NCBI GenBank assembly: GCA_026545765.1
Contig: CM048843.1
Location: 10,005,501 to 10,069,500, forward strand
Source: Plantago major
Taxonomy: Eukaryota > Streptophyta > Magnoliopsida > Lamiales > Plantaginaceae
Reading direction: 5' to 3'
Length of the DNA stretch: 64,000 bases
Made by a program: the position numbers and the translations under genes. The notes beneath the pieces are model-generated. The model saw only the letters and a program-made list of their open reading frames with translations. It searched no databases and had not been told where the DNA came from. Positions 21,729 through 34,899 of the stretch are shown piece by piece (position 1 is the first letter of the stretch; every line of letters begins with the position of its first letter).

Positions 21729-23445
21729 TGTTGGGTCCAGAGTAACCCGCAGAAGTAAAAAGACTAGAGGAGTGGGGTGAATAAATTTTTAAAACTTTTG
21801 TCGATAAAACTATTTCGTGATATCCGTTGCAGAGCATTCCGATACTTAGATCTCGTGAGCGCTAAGACTTAAGATAGATAAGTGCAGAACAAAGCTTAAA
21901 GTGTGTAAGTCATTGAAATGTAAGTACAAAAGTAAATAACACAAATAGTATAAGTGGTATCTCAAGTGGCGAATCTCTCCAACTAATCTGCACTTTTGCC
22001 TTCCAAAGCACCTAGAATTCACTAGAATAGAGATAATCGAGGTCACCACACAAAATCCTATTCTAAGATTCCTGAACAAATGGTTCCTCAAACTAAATGT
22101 TCTCTCTCTGGAAGTTGCTCCCTCGCTTACATGCCTAAGTACTTCCCGGTGACTTAGAAACCTTTTGAGCTATTCACTGCCTTTCCCAAGCTAAGTACTC
22201 AAGCTCAATAACCTCGTGAGTCATTCCTGCTTTACACAACTAAGTACTTCTGCTCCACGCCAAAGGATTTGGCTTAAGTTTTTTTGGCTCGAGTTGTCGA
22301 TTTAGCTTTTTAATAACTTCTTTCAGTTAATCGTATAGCCTTCCGTGAATCAAGTATACTTAATACACTTTTTCAATGTACTGGTGATCTTTGTTATTTT
22401 TACCTGATTCCCAAGTCTTTAGATACAAATGTTCTAGAGAATGAATCTCTTTATACTTGATCTTTCAATTCAACTCTTTCATGTGAGATAGTCAGTCAGG
22501 TTTTGTTAGGATTAGGACACTTTGTAACTTTAGTACTTACTTAAGATCGTGAGCTTTGGCGCCAAATGTAAAAGCTTTCGAGGAGGTAGTTTGCTTCGAG
22601 AGATTGGAGATACGTGTTTAGTATAATTCTTTCAAAGTCAGGTAGTATTTCTTCTCAAATGGCGTTCATATATTTATAGATGAATTTGAGTGCCGCTTGA
22701 ATAGTGTATCCGTTAGTCTTAAATCAAATTCAAATCTATTGATATCTCACAGTATAAGATCAATTGAAGAAGCTCATTTTCTTCTTCGGTTAACAAGGCT
22801 TCCTGGTTGTATATCTTCCGTCCATGCATTTAATGCATTGTACTATACTTTCGTCTGTAGTGCCAAAGGCTTAACGCGAACTTTGTATCGAGATTGCATA
22901 ACCTTGACTTCCATTTCTCCCATTCTTCGCAGACGTTTCTTATCTTTAACTTCAGATACCACTTTTATCAAACAACTTTGTTTGCAATATATATATTTTC
23001 TTTTCTCGTAAATGTGGGTTACAAAGCTCAAGGTATTCGAGAGAATAGATAATCTGTGGGACAATTTCCTCGTTTTCGATAGACTTTTTATTTCTCAGAT
23101 ATCTCAGGGATACGCTTTGTTTAAAACTATTCGTGGTCTTCAAGATATCTGCCAAGGTATCTCTACGAATCTCTGCTTCAAAGAATCTCAGGCAGCCTTC
23201 TAAATCTTCAATGTCATGGAACTTGTTCTCGCTTGGATGTCTTCTTCTTCGTCTTCTTCATATAATAAATAAAAATTACATTTTGAGACCTATCATCCTA
23301 TACAAGATTAGCTAGATCTGTTATCATACTTAGCTGGCTCTCTTTACAGCCCAAGAACCAAGATAATTAATCACCTTCGAGATCTAAGATAAGTTTCATC
23401 ATGTTGCCGATCAACCAAATGTGATATTTAACAAAATATTCAAAT
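21729..23445 (-). repeat. Sirevirus-like LTR (copy B), ~1.7 kb
   Basis: Left end TGTTGGGT at 21729; right end near 23445 beside the reverse-complement polypurine tract. A minus-strand TATA box lies at 22671-22678, the same offset as in copy A. The right boundary is good to about ten bases because the short TTTGTTAG repeats at the LTR start are partly lost here. Confidence 0.7.
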
Positions 23446-23799
23446 TAATTTCCCTTTGATCATACTCTAGCGATGATTATCCACCTCTTTTACAATGTTC
23501 AAGTGAATAACCAACAGTACTTTAATTCATTTCAGAAGATTTCATCTCAATTCATCTAATTACGGAGAAAGTAAACATCAACCAAATCCAACTCTTGATT
23601 CACTTCAAATTATCTTTTATAGAATACTATCCGAGAGTAAGTTCTTCGACAATAGCAAAGAGATCTCAGATAACTTCAATACATAAAACAAGTTTAGCTC
23701 ACAAGAAATACAACAAAAAATAGTAAATTAGGACAACAGAGTGAATTAAGCTCCAAGTAATCATCCTAATAGATCGGCTCTCAAGTCTTCAACTCTTTA

Positions 23800-26140
23800 A
23801 GTTTTCAACAAAGAGTTCTATGGATCACCAGAAGAAATTTCCTATTCTCCAAACCTTTTGATGTCATCGTAATAATCATAGAGAAGTTTTCAATGACCAG
23901 CATCTTTCAATGTCTCTGCAAATCCAATACGCACTTTCAGAAGTTTCGGCAGGATTCTTCTCGGCTAAAATGTTCTGCTCGAACCCACAGATACTTTCCC
24001 CACTTCCAGTGCATGCTCCATTCTGATATCCGAAAGTCAAGTATTCGTGAGATAATCCCTCGACATCCGATGTCACCCTTGTAATGGGATCTTCGCTTAG
24101 ATAGAATCTACTTTCATGTGGTTCCACAAATGTAGTCTTGCCTCTTGGTGCCTCGTTCCTCGATATCTCAGACTCAGCGTACATCATCCCGGCTTTCCAT
24201 ATGCTGACATTCATCGAGGTCCTTTCTCATGGCTTCAGCTCTTCGACAACTTCAAAATCCAACCAGTTTAATGTCGGACTGTATTGATCAAGGTCGGGCT
24301 TATCTTTCTCCAGTACGCCATAAGTTGTTTATGGATTGCTATGGAAAACTTGAATTTACTCAAGAGACAGCTTAAGTCTCCGTAATCCAATACCAGCCAT
24401 TTTTCCTCGATTGATGCACATGTAGACATGTGAGGAATCATCAATATTGGCCCTTTCACATACTCTATTCTCGGCTTTCTTCCTCGCCCCGAGGGAAGTC
24501 GACTTCGCTTTCGTCACCTCTCAGTGATGTTCCTCTTCCATTCTTAGATTCTTCGGGTTGTTGCTTGAAGAACCACCGGATAGACTCTCGTGGCATTTCC
24601 AGAGGTGTTTTTAGCCGGGCTAGGGGCTTTGGTGCCCAAAATACGGGCTCGCTTAAAGTTTTCAATTTTCCTTTTCCGTGAAGAGGAGCTTCCATCTTCA
24701 TCAGCTTCTTACTCATCATCAAGATTAAATCTGTGAGAGTTTTACAAATTCTTTCTTCATCACGCCTGTGGACTCTGACATTTCCGCCTTCTTTCTTTCT
24801 TCTTCTAAGATTCATCAATCCTTCGACTTCGCCTTCCTCCGAGCCTCGTACTCCTTCGAGGTATTCGGTGCCATGGCCCTTGCTATCATTGTAGTTCCTT
24901 CCAAGAAGCCTTCGAAGCAACTACTATTTGCAAAGTACCGCTTCGAGGAGGTATCATTGATTCCAGGGTACCGCCTGAAGTTTTCATAGTGTTTCTTCTT
25001 CCTCTCCGAGCCGCACTACCTCGCAGATTTCTTCCTTGTTTTCTTCTCCTTCTTCCCCATTCCCCCGACTTGAGGTCCAGACGACGGTACACTCTTTCCC
25101 CTAGTCATCGTCATCGACTCATTCTCATAAAAGAATCTGAGAGAGAGTTAAAAATGCTCCTTGTAAATAATTGTAGTGTGCACCAACTTCAAGTCTGGCT
25201 GAGCTCTCCGATTTGTGCCTGATAAGTCCATCAATGGCCTTATCATGGAGCTCCGCTTAATGGGCCTAGGATAGCATCCGCTTTCCAAAGTTGCAGTTGT
25301 AACTTTCCTCTCACAGAGCTTTTTCTACGAAAGACGATCATCGTCTGCTATCATTCCCAACGATCTTCCTCGGGGAGCAATGACTATGCTAGCTTGTTCC
25401 TCCTCGAGTGACGCAAGCTCAAGAACTTTTCTATTTCTGTGAGGGGACTTGAGGCAATTACTTCCTTGTTCGGTGAAGACATCTCCTTTTTCAGATGTGC
25501 CAAGATTTTGCATCCGTTTCATGTATTCATGGAGTGATGATCATTCGCATTACCGAAAGTTTCAGGAGCAATCGCCGCTTCTTTTCAAGTGTGAAATCAT
25601 AGATGTTCATCAAGCGGTGCTCGCTTAAAAGTTCGGTTGTCTTTTATCATCCGAGTAATCAGCCTCAAAGGATCTTCATCCATTGCCGACATTCCTTCAT
25701 CGATTGTCGTTTCAGTCCAAAGCAACCATCTCAGTAGATTGGTTTCTTCCTTTGGGAGGAGGATGGTACTTCTTTTGAAGATGATGCGCCTTTAGCATCA
25801 TATGCTTTAATTTTATACTTCTTTAGTATCGAAGTTCTTCGGTGATGGCATTTACAAAGATCCTCGTAGCCTCTTTAACCTCGTGAGTAAGCAATCATCT
25901 CTGCGCAGAGCATTGATCTTGTAGCTGGTATCGCTTTGTCCTCGGATTTAGCTATCCGTCTTCAAATAAAGATGGAGTCATGTTCTTCTTCCAATGCTTG
26001 TCTCGAGTTGAAAGGCCTCGATCGAAAGTATTCAACAATTCGAGCGATTTGGCCTCGTAATCTCAACTCATTTGTTCATCAGATAACCTTTTGTCAGAAG
26101 ATGGATGAGTTGACTTTTGAGGAGATGGTGGAGACTTCTT
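23800..26140 (-). pseudogene. env-like gene remnant of copy B
   Basis: Minus-strand counterpart of the copy A gene. Recognisable parts are the C-terminal module (about 23880-24400), a charged segment with a Ser/Pro/Arg-rich stretch (24460-24700), the acidic and basic N-terminal block (24700-24920), and coiled-coil-like Lys/Glu-rich sequence to the right. Broken. The right end is lost against the satellite. Confidence 0.55.
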
Positions 26141-29100
26141 GAAATAGGTTTTCAAATCCCAGGTTTGATCAACCAAAATAGTTCAATATAAAGCAGAGAA
26201 TAGGTTTCATACCAAAAACCATATCATTTGAATAAAATTTGACATAAACTAACTCCCATCGTAGTGTTTGCATAAAAATCGTGGTTCTACCACCTTTCGA
26301 AGTTTTATTAAGATTAAGAGGTCTCGAAATACGCTTTTCAAATCGAGGTCTGATCAACCCCAAAATAGTTCAATATGTGCGAGAGAATAGTTCTCATACC
26401 ACAAACCATATCATGTGAATAAAATTTGACATCAACTCAACTCTTGCCGTCAGGTGTTTTCACAAAAATCGTGGTACTACCCCTTCGAAGTTTTATTGAA
26501 GACAAGAGGTTCCTGAAATACGCTTTCAAATCGAGGTTCGATCAACCCAAATTGTTCAATATGTAAAAGTGAGAATAGGTTTCCATACCACAAACCATAT
26601 CATGTGAATAAAAGTCGACATTTAACTAACTCCTCGCTGTGTTTCACAAAAAATCGCGGTACTACCCCTTTCGAAGTTTTATTGAAGACAAGAGGTCTCG
26701 GAAATACGCTACAAATCGAGGTTCGATCAACCAAAGAATAGTTCAATATGTGCATACAGGAACACAAACCATATCATGTGAATAAATTTGACACGAACTA
26801 ACCTTCGGTCACGTATTTCACAAAAAATCGTGGTACTACCCCCCTTCGAAGTTTTATCAAGACAAGAGGTCTCGGAAATACGCTTGTCAAATCGAAGTTT
26901 CACCAACCAAAATAGTTCAATATGTGCATGAATAGGTTTCATACCACAAACCATCTCATGTGAATAAAATTTGATACAAACTAACTCTATCGAAGTGTTT
27001 CACAAAAAATCGCCAGGTACTACCCACTTTGAGCTTTTATTGAAAGACCAAGAGGTCTCGGAAATAGGTTTTCAAATCGAGGTTTGATCAACCAAAAATA
27101 GTTCAATATGTACAGAGAACAGGTTGTGCCTCTATACCAAAACCATATCATTTGGAATAAAATTTGACACAAACTAACTCTATCGAAAGTGTTTTACAAA
27201 AAACGCGGTACTACACCCTCGAGTTTTATTGGAAGACAAGAGTTCTTGAACATACGTTTTCAAATCGAGGTTCGATCAACCAAAAACTATTCAATATGTG
27301 CCTAGAATAGGTTTCATACCACAAACCATATCATGTGAATAAAATTACACAAACTAACTCTATCCAAAGAGTTCACAAAAAATCGCGGTACTACCCTTTC
27401 AGTTTTAATAAGACAAGAGGTCTCGTAAATACGCTTTCAAATCTAGGTTCATCAACCGAAATAGTTCAATACGTAGCGAGAATAGGTTTCATACCACAAA
27501 CCATATCATGTGAATAAAATTTGACATTAACTAACTCTATCGTGGTGTTTCTACAAAAATCGATACTACCCCTCTTCGAAGTTTTATTGAAGACAAGAGG
27601 TTTCGAACAATATTGCCAAATCGAGGTTCGAACAACCAAAATTGTTCAATATGTGCGAGAATCGTTTGCCCATACCACAAACCATATCAATATGTGAATA
27701 AAATTTGACACAAACTAACTCTATCGAAAGTGTTTCACAAAAAAATCGTAGGCACTACCCCCTCTTCGAAGTTTTATTGAAGACAAGAGGTCCTCTTGAA
27801 ATACGCTTTCAAATCGAGGTTCACCAACCAAAATAGTTCAATATAAAGTATGTGAGAATAGGTTTCATACCACAAACCTGATATGATGAATAAAATTTGA
27901 CACAAACTAACACTCACCGAGCGTTTACACAAAAAATCGTGGGTTCTACCCCCTTTCGAAGTTTTATTAAGACAAGAGGTCTCGAACATACGCTTTCAAA
28001 TCGAGGTCTGATCAACCCAAATTGTTCAATATAAAAAAGGAACAGGTTTCATACCACAAACCATATCATGTGAATAAAAGTCGACAATTTAACTAACTCA
28101 CGGCTGTGTTTCACAAAAATCGTGGTACTTTACCCTCCTTCGAAAGGCTTCATCAAGACAAGAGGTCTCGAAACACGCTGTTTTAAATCGAGGTCTCGAT
28201 CACCAACCAAAAATAGTTCAATATGTGCATAGAACACAAACCATATCATGTGAATAAATGATTTGATACAAACTAACTCCCAATCGTAGTGTTTTCACAA
28301 AAATCGTACTACCTCTTTCGATGTTTTATCAAGACAAGAGGTACCCTCGAAATACGCTTTTCAAATCGAGGTTCAATCAACCCAAATAGTTCAATATGTG
28401 CGAGAATAGGTTTCATACCACAAACCATATCATGTGAATAAAATTACACTTAACAATCTCTCACGGCTGGTAAAAAGTTTCACAAAAAATCGTACTACCC
28501 CTTGAAGTTTTATCAAGACAAGAGGTCTCTTTAAATACGCTGTCAAATCGAGGTCTGATCAACCAAAATAGTTCAATATGTGCATAGAATAGGTTTCCAT
28601 ACCACAAACCGTATCATGTGAATAAAATTTCGACACAAACTAACTTTCTATCGAAAGTAAGTTCTACCAAAAAATCGTGGTACTACCGCCCCTCTTTCGA
28701 GTTTTATCAAGACAAGAGGTCTCTGAAATACGCTTTCAAATCGTCCAGGTTCACTAACAACCAAAATTTTCTACTATGTGCATAGAATAGGTTTCATACC
28801 ACAAACCATCTCATGTGAATAAAATTTGACATTACAACTAATTCTATCGAGTGTTTCACAAAAAATCGTACTACCCCCTTTCGAAGCCTTTATTAAGACA
28901 AGAGGTTCCTCTAAATACGTTTGAAAATCGAGGTATCCGATCAAATCAAAATAGTTCAATATGCCAAGTAGAATAGGTTTCATACCAAAACCAGCATCAG
29001 TCATTTGAATAAATTTGGACACAAAACTAACTCTATCGTAGTGTTTACAAAAAAATCGTACTACCCTTTGAAAGGTTTTATCAAGACAAGAGTCTCGGAA

Positions 29101-32100
29101 ATACGCTTACAAATCGAGGTTCATCAACCAAAAACTATTCAATATGTGCCATTAGTAATAGGGTTTCATACCACAAACCATATCATGTAATAAAATTTCG
29201 GCCACAAACTAACTCTATCCAAAGGTTCACAAAAAAATCGCCATGTACTACCCCTTTGAAGTTTTATGAAGACAAGAGGTCTCGAAATATCAGCTTTTCA
29301 AACCGAGGTTCGATCAACCAAATAGTTCAATATGTGCGAGAATAGGTTTCATACCACTTAACCATATCATGTGAATAAAATTATTACGGTTAACAATCCT
29401 TATCAGCAATAAGCTTTCACAAAAATCGTGATACTACCCCCTTTCTTGAAAGTTTTATTTGAAGACAAGAGGTTTCGAAATGCTTTCAAATCGAGGTTCA
29501 TCAACCAAAACAGTTCAATATGTGCGTAGAATTGGTTTCATACCACAAACCATATCATGTGAATAAAATTTGACATAAACTAATCCCCATCGAGTGTTTC
29601 ACAAAAATCGCACTACCCCTTTCAGTTTTATCAAGACAAGAGGTCTCGAAATACGCTTTCAAATCGAGGTTTGATCAACCAAAATAGTTCAATATGTGCG
29701 AGAATAGGTTTCATACCACAAACCATATTATGTGAATAAATTTGACACAAACTAACACTACCGAAAGTGTTTCTACAAAAATCGTGTTCTACCCCCTTTC
29801 AGAGTTTTATTGAAAACAAGAGGTCTCGAAATACTTTTTCAAATCGAGGTTCTGATCAACAAAATAGTTCAATATGTGCGTAGAATAGGTTTCATACCAC
29901 AAACCATATTATGTGAATAAAATTTGACACAAACTAACACTACCGAGTGTTTCACAAAAAATCGGTTCTACCCCTTTGAGTTTTATCAAGACAAGAGGTC
30001 TCGAAATACGCTTTTCAAATCGAGGTTCGATCAACCCAAATAGTTCAATATGCGTAGAATAAATTTCATACCACAAACCATATCATGTGAATAAAAGTTG
30101 ACATCTAATCTCACGTGTTTCACAAAAATCGTACTACCCCCTTCGAGTTTTATCAAGACAAGAGGTTTCGAACACGTTGTCAAATCGAGGTTCGATCAAC
30201 CAAAATAGTTCAATATGTGCATAGAATAGGTTTCATACCACAAACCATATCATGTGAATAAAATTTGACACAAACTAACTCTATCGAGTGTTCCACAAAA
30301 ATCGTGGTATCACCCCTCGACAGTTTTAAGACAAGAGGTTTCGAAATACGCTTTAAAATCTAGGTTCGATCAACCAAATAGTTCAATATGTGCGTAGAAT
30401 AGGTTTCATACCACGAACCATATCATGTGAATAAATTTGACACGTAACTAACTCTATCGTGTTTCACAAAAATCGATACTACCCCTTTCAGTTTTATCAG
30501 ACAAGAGGTTTCGAAATACGCTTTCAAATCGAGGTTTGATCAACCAAAACTGCTCAATATAAAGCGTAGAATTGGTTTCATACCACAAACCATATCATGT
30601 GAATAAAATTTGATATTTAACTAACTCTATCGAAAGTGTTTCACAAAAAATCGCACTACCCCTTTCGAGTTTTATTGAAGACAAGAGGTCTCGAAATACG
30701 CTTTTAAAATCGAGGTTCGATCAACAAAAATAGTTCAATATAAAGGTAGAATAGGTTTCATACCAAAACCATATCATTTGAATAAAATTTGACAATAACT
30801 AATCCCTATCGTGTGTTTTACAAAAATCGTACTACCCCTTCGAGTTTTATCAAGACAAGAGTTCTTTTAAATACGCTTTTCAAATCGAGGTTCATCAACC
30901 AAAACTATTCAATATGTGCCTAGAATAGGTTTCATACCACAAACCATATCATGTGAATAAAATTTGACACTAAACTAACTCTATCCAAAGGTTCACAAAA
31001 AATCGGTACTACCCTTTGAAGTTTTATGGAAGACAAGAGGTCTGAAATACGCTTTCAAATCGAGGTTCGATCAACCGAAATAGTTCAATATGTGCGAGAA
31101 TAGGTTTCATACCACAAACCATATCATGTGAATAAAATTTGACACGAACTAACTTCTATCGTGTTTCACAAAAATCGTGATACTACCCCATCGAGTTTTA
31201 TCAAGACAAGAGGTTTTAAATACGCTTTCAAATCGAGGTCTGATCAACCAAACTGCTCAATATGCAAAAGCGAATAAAGTTTTCATACCACAAACCATAT
31301 CATGTGAATAAAATTTGACACGAACTAACTCTATCGAAAGTGTTTCACAAAAATCGTACTACCCCTTTTAGTTTTATCAAGACAAGAAGTCTCGAAACAC
31401 GCTTTCAAATCGAGGTTCGATCAACAAAAATGTTCATTATGTGCATAGAATAGGTTTCATACCACAAAACCATCTCATGGAATAAAATTTGACACAAACT
31501 AACTCTATCGAAAGTTTCACAAAATCGTACTACCCCTTCAGTTTTATCAAGACAAGAGGTCTCAAAATACGCTTTTAAAATCGAGGTTCGATCAACAAAA
31601 TAGTTCAATATAAAAGCGTAGAATAGGTTTCATACCAAAACCATATCATTTGAATAAAATTTGACACTTAACTAACTCTATCGTGTTTTACAAAAAATCG
31701 GTACCACCCTCGAAGTTTTATTGAAGACAAGAGTTCTCGTAAATACGTTTTCAAATCGAGGTTCGATCAACCAAACTATTCAATATGTGCCTAGAATAGG
31801 TTTCATACCACAAACCATATCATGTGAATAAAATTTGACACAAACTAACTCTATCCAAAGGTTCACAAAAAATCGTACTACCCCTTTTGAGTTTTATGGA
31901 AGACAAGAGGTCTCGGAAATACGCTTTCAAATCGAGGTTCGATCAACCCAAATAGTTCAATATGTGCGAGAATAGGTTTCATACCACAAACCATATCATG
32001 TGAATAAAATTTGACACGAATCTAACTCTATCGTGGTGTTTCACAAAAATCGATACTACCCCTTCGAAGTGTTATCAAGACAAGAGGTTTCGAAATACGC

Positions 32101-33005
32101 CAAATCGAGGTTCGACCAACCAAACAGTTCAATATGTGCGAGAATTGTTTCATACCACAAACCATATCATGTGAATAAATTTGACACAAACTAACTCTAT
32201 CGAAAGTGTTTCACAAAAAATCGTGCACTACCCCTTTGAGTTTTATCAAGACAAGAGGTCTCGAAATACATTTTCAAATCGAGGTTCGATCAACCAAAAT
32301 AGTTCAATATGTGCGAGAATAGGTTTCATACCACAAACCATATTATGAATAAAATTTGACACAAACTAACACTACCGAAAGTGTTTCACAAAAATCGTGG
32401 TTCTACCCCTTTGAGTTTTATTGAAGACAAGAGGTCTCGAAATACGCTTTCAAATCGAGGTTCGACCAACCAAAATAGTTCAATATGTGCGAGAATAGGT
32501 TTCATCACAAACCATATTATGTGAATAAAATTTGACACAAACTAACACTCACCGAAAGTGTTTCTACAAAAATCGTGTTCTACCCCTTTGAGTTTTATCA
32601 AGACAAGAGGTCCTCGGAATACGCTTTCAAATCGAGGTTCGATTAACCAAAATAGTTCAATATGTGAGAATAGGTTTCATACCACAAACCATATCATGTG
32701 AATAAAATTTGACACAAACTAACTCTATCGAAGTGTTTCACAAAAATCGTGGTACTACCCCTTTCGAAGTTTTATCAAGACAAGAGGTCTGAAATACGCT
32801 TTTAAAATCGAGGTTCGATCAACCCAAATAGTTCAATATGTGCGAGAATAGGTTTCATACCAAAACCATATCATTTGAATAAAATTCGACACAAACTAAC
32901 TCGATCGAAAGTGTTTTACAAAAAATCGTACTACCCCTTCGAAGTTTTATCAAGACAAGAGTTCTAAATACGCTTTCAAATCGAGGTTCGATCAACCAAA
33001 ACTAT
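26141..33005. repeat. ~180 bp satellite array, about 38-39 monomers
   Basis: Head-to-tail array. I located the word GTTCAATA (or a close variant) once per monomer at 38 sites from 26181 to 32831; the mean spacing is about 180 bp, range about 165-197. Conserved words in order are CATACCACAAACCATATCATGTG, AATAAAATTTGACA, CAAACTAACTC, CACAAAAATCG, TACTACCCC, AGTTTTAT, AGACAAGAGG, and CAAATCGAGGTTCGATCAACC. It has no coding potential. Length and head-to-tail order match plant centromeric or pericentromeric satellites, which wrap one nucleosome per monomer. The monomers do not match the Arabidopsis 178 bp repeat as I know it. Confidence 0.95.
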
Positions 33006-33910
33006 CAAGTTTCACAAGTGTCGCGACACCTAAACTGGACGTAATCGTGATTCATTTAAAGACTAAGTGGAACACCGACAAGGATGGAAAACTGAAGGAG
33101 CATATCTATAAGGACGAACCTGCGCGACAAGATAGAACGGAGCAAAGGAGAGAGGAGAGGACGACGGAACCACCGCCCACCATCGCTTTCGCTACTCAAA
33201 TAACCAAATTGGCCCACCCCATCTCGGACTAACGCTTCTACCATACGACGACATCGAATGGAAAACGCCCCATACAGCGGGTGATCAACACTATGGAGGA
33301 CCAACGGGGAGATAGCAGAACGCAAGGGAGCGCATTAAAACCTCCAAACAACGCATCGAGCATATGCTAGTCCGGCGATTCCGCACTAACGCCATATCGC
33401 TCGATGATAGTGAAATCTCCCCACGGCAGGGGAGGAGACATCAAAACCCGGGGATGTCTCACTGGTGGTCTCCTTGACCATTGCAACCTACCGAAAGTGA
33501 ATAAGATCTTATCGACACCGTAAGCCTCGAACATCATCTCTAAAAGGACACCGGATCGATGGAATTGCAGAGTCCGAGGCGGCAGAGTGCACACCTCCAT
33601 ATTAGGATTCGGAGGAGGAACCGTGACGACCTCGAAGTATCATGTTGCATGTCTCTCTCGGTACCTTTCCGGCAAGTGGTGACACAAGAAGTCCGCTTGT
33701 GGTGGTCGAACAAACTGACTACAAGCTATCTTCTGGACGCCTGTCTCAAATCCGGCCCGAATGCTTCATCTACTCTCCACAACAGATGAAGTTCCTAACG
33801 ACCTTCGAGCTCTGGACAAGAGCCTTGAATGTCGAGAAGCGGGAATGTTATATCATGTCTACAAGAAGGGCCACGCTCGCATCGACAAATACAAAGGACG
33901 CCTGACGCGC
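33006..33910 (+). pseudogene. gag end and protease region of Tat copy 2
   Basis: HLKTKWNTDKDGKLKEHIY near 33050-33110 matches the zinc-knuckle-to-end region of Tat gag (CHQLKDEIE.LIR.G.LKE.V). The INT...GGP.GGDSR motif follows at about 33290-33320. The protease neighbourhood then shows GFGGGTVTT (about 33605-33630) and, near 33850, YIMSTRRATLA, equivalent to the YYMSTR segment after Tat proteases. Broken. Confidence 0.65.
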
Positions 33911-34199
33911 TTACCGCCCTCCCACCCGTAAAGGAGGACTCACATGTTTTAATAGGAAGTCAAGAAAAATTTTAGAACAATGCAAATTGAGCCCTATGAG
34001 ACCCTTAAAGAGATCAAATTATTGGGCGTATCTCGAGAAGAAAACAAGGATCGGGACCAAATGAATGCGTATAGAATGAAGTTTCGTCATTGTCTCCAGA
34101 GAACAAATATGTGTTCGCCGAGTACCGATGACTGGGATCGACCCTGTTATGCTTCACCGTCCAACATGGACCCTTCTGCTCAGATACATCCGGCTTAAA

Positions 34200-34870
34200 A
34201 GGAAAGACTTTGGCCCCATCAAGGATGCAATCATATCCGCCAAGTCGATCGACTAAAAGCGTGGACACATCGAGGAAGTCCGCCATCTGACCGGTTTGCA
34301 ATGTCGCTCGTCTAAAAATCGCCAGCAAATGGCGATGTGTAACGACTTCAAGGTTGAATAAATTTTACCCCAAGGATCCGTGATCCATCGCCACGTATAG
34401 ATCAATCGGGTCGATTCTCCGGATGCCAATCGAGCTTCATGGACGACACCAAGGCTTCTATCAAATCCGGACGCTGTGGAGGACGTTAAGAAAACGCCTT
34501 CTTCGTGTGCAGAGGAGTGTATCGCTCAAGCGTGATACCATTCGGATCAAGAACGCGGAGCCACCTACCAATGATCGGTAAATCAAATGTTCAAGGATGA
34601 GATCGAAAGACGATGGAAGTTTACGGACGACATTACGTTAAAAGTAAGACCGAGGAAGAGCATATCGAGCACCTCAACAATTGCTTTTCCATCCTCAAGG
34701 AAGTATGGGATGAAACTAAATCCGAAAATGCACTTCGTGAGTGAAGGGAGAAAATTTCGGATACATGGTCACGGAAAGGGAATCGCCCAATCCCGAGAAA
34801 ATCAAGGCGTGATCCTAGATCTACCACATCCCAAAACACTCAATGAGGCACGCTCATAGGAAGTCTCATG
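34200..34870 (+). pseudogene. Reverse transcriptase region of Tat copy 2
   Basis: Readable landmarks are GHIEEVRHL (RT start), KNRQQMAMCNDF (K.GKWRMCVDF block), VIPFGSRT...HLPMIG (VMPFGLKNAGATYQR block) and MEVY.DD followed by KSKTEEEHIEHL, the catalytic box neighbourhood. All are standard Ty3/gypsy RT blocks in the right order. Broken. Confidence 0.75.
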
Positions 34871-34899
34871 TCCTTAAGTTGCTTTTATTTCCTGGCACC

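Larger units (their letters stand above)
21729..26140 (-). mobile_element. Sirevirus-like element, 3' half (copy B), minus strand
   Basis: Reverse-oriented relative of copy A. On the minus strand, 26140 to about 23800 is the env-like gene remnant, followed by the non-coding tail, polypurine tract (about 23446-23460) and LTR (23445 down to 21729). It is cut off on its 5' side exactly where the satellite array begins, so the satellite/element boundary is a junction inside the env-like gene. Many breaks. The LTR end (reverse strand ...CCCAACA) differs from copy A in the last ~25 bases, so the two belong to related but distinct subfamilies. Confidence 0.75.

Noticed and set aside
24465-24920. A 151-residue frame considered as a host nuclear protein (basic and acidic tracts)
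   Set aside because: It matches the env-like gene of Sirevirus copies A and C in order and composition, so it belongs to the element.
26141-33005. Short frames of 60-90 residues inside the satellite
   Set aside because: They repeat with the satellite period, change with each small indel and have no coding character.
26141-33005. CRISPR-like array
   Set aside because: Units are contiguous ~180 bp monomers without unique spacers, in a plant repeat context.
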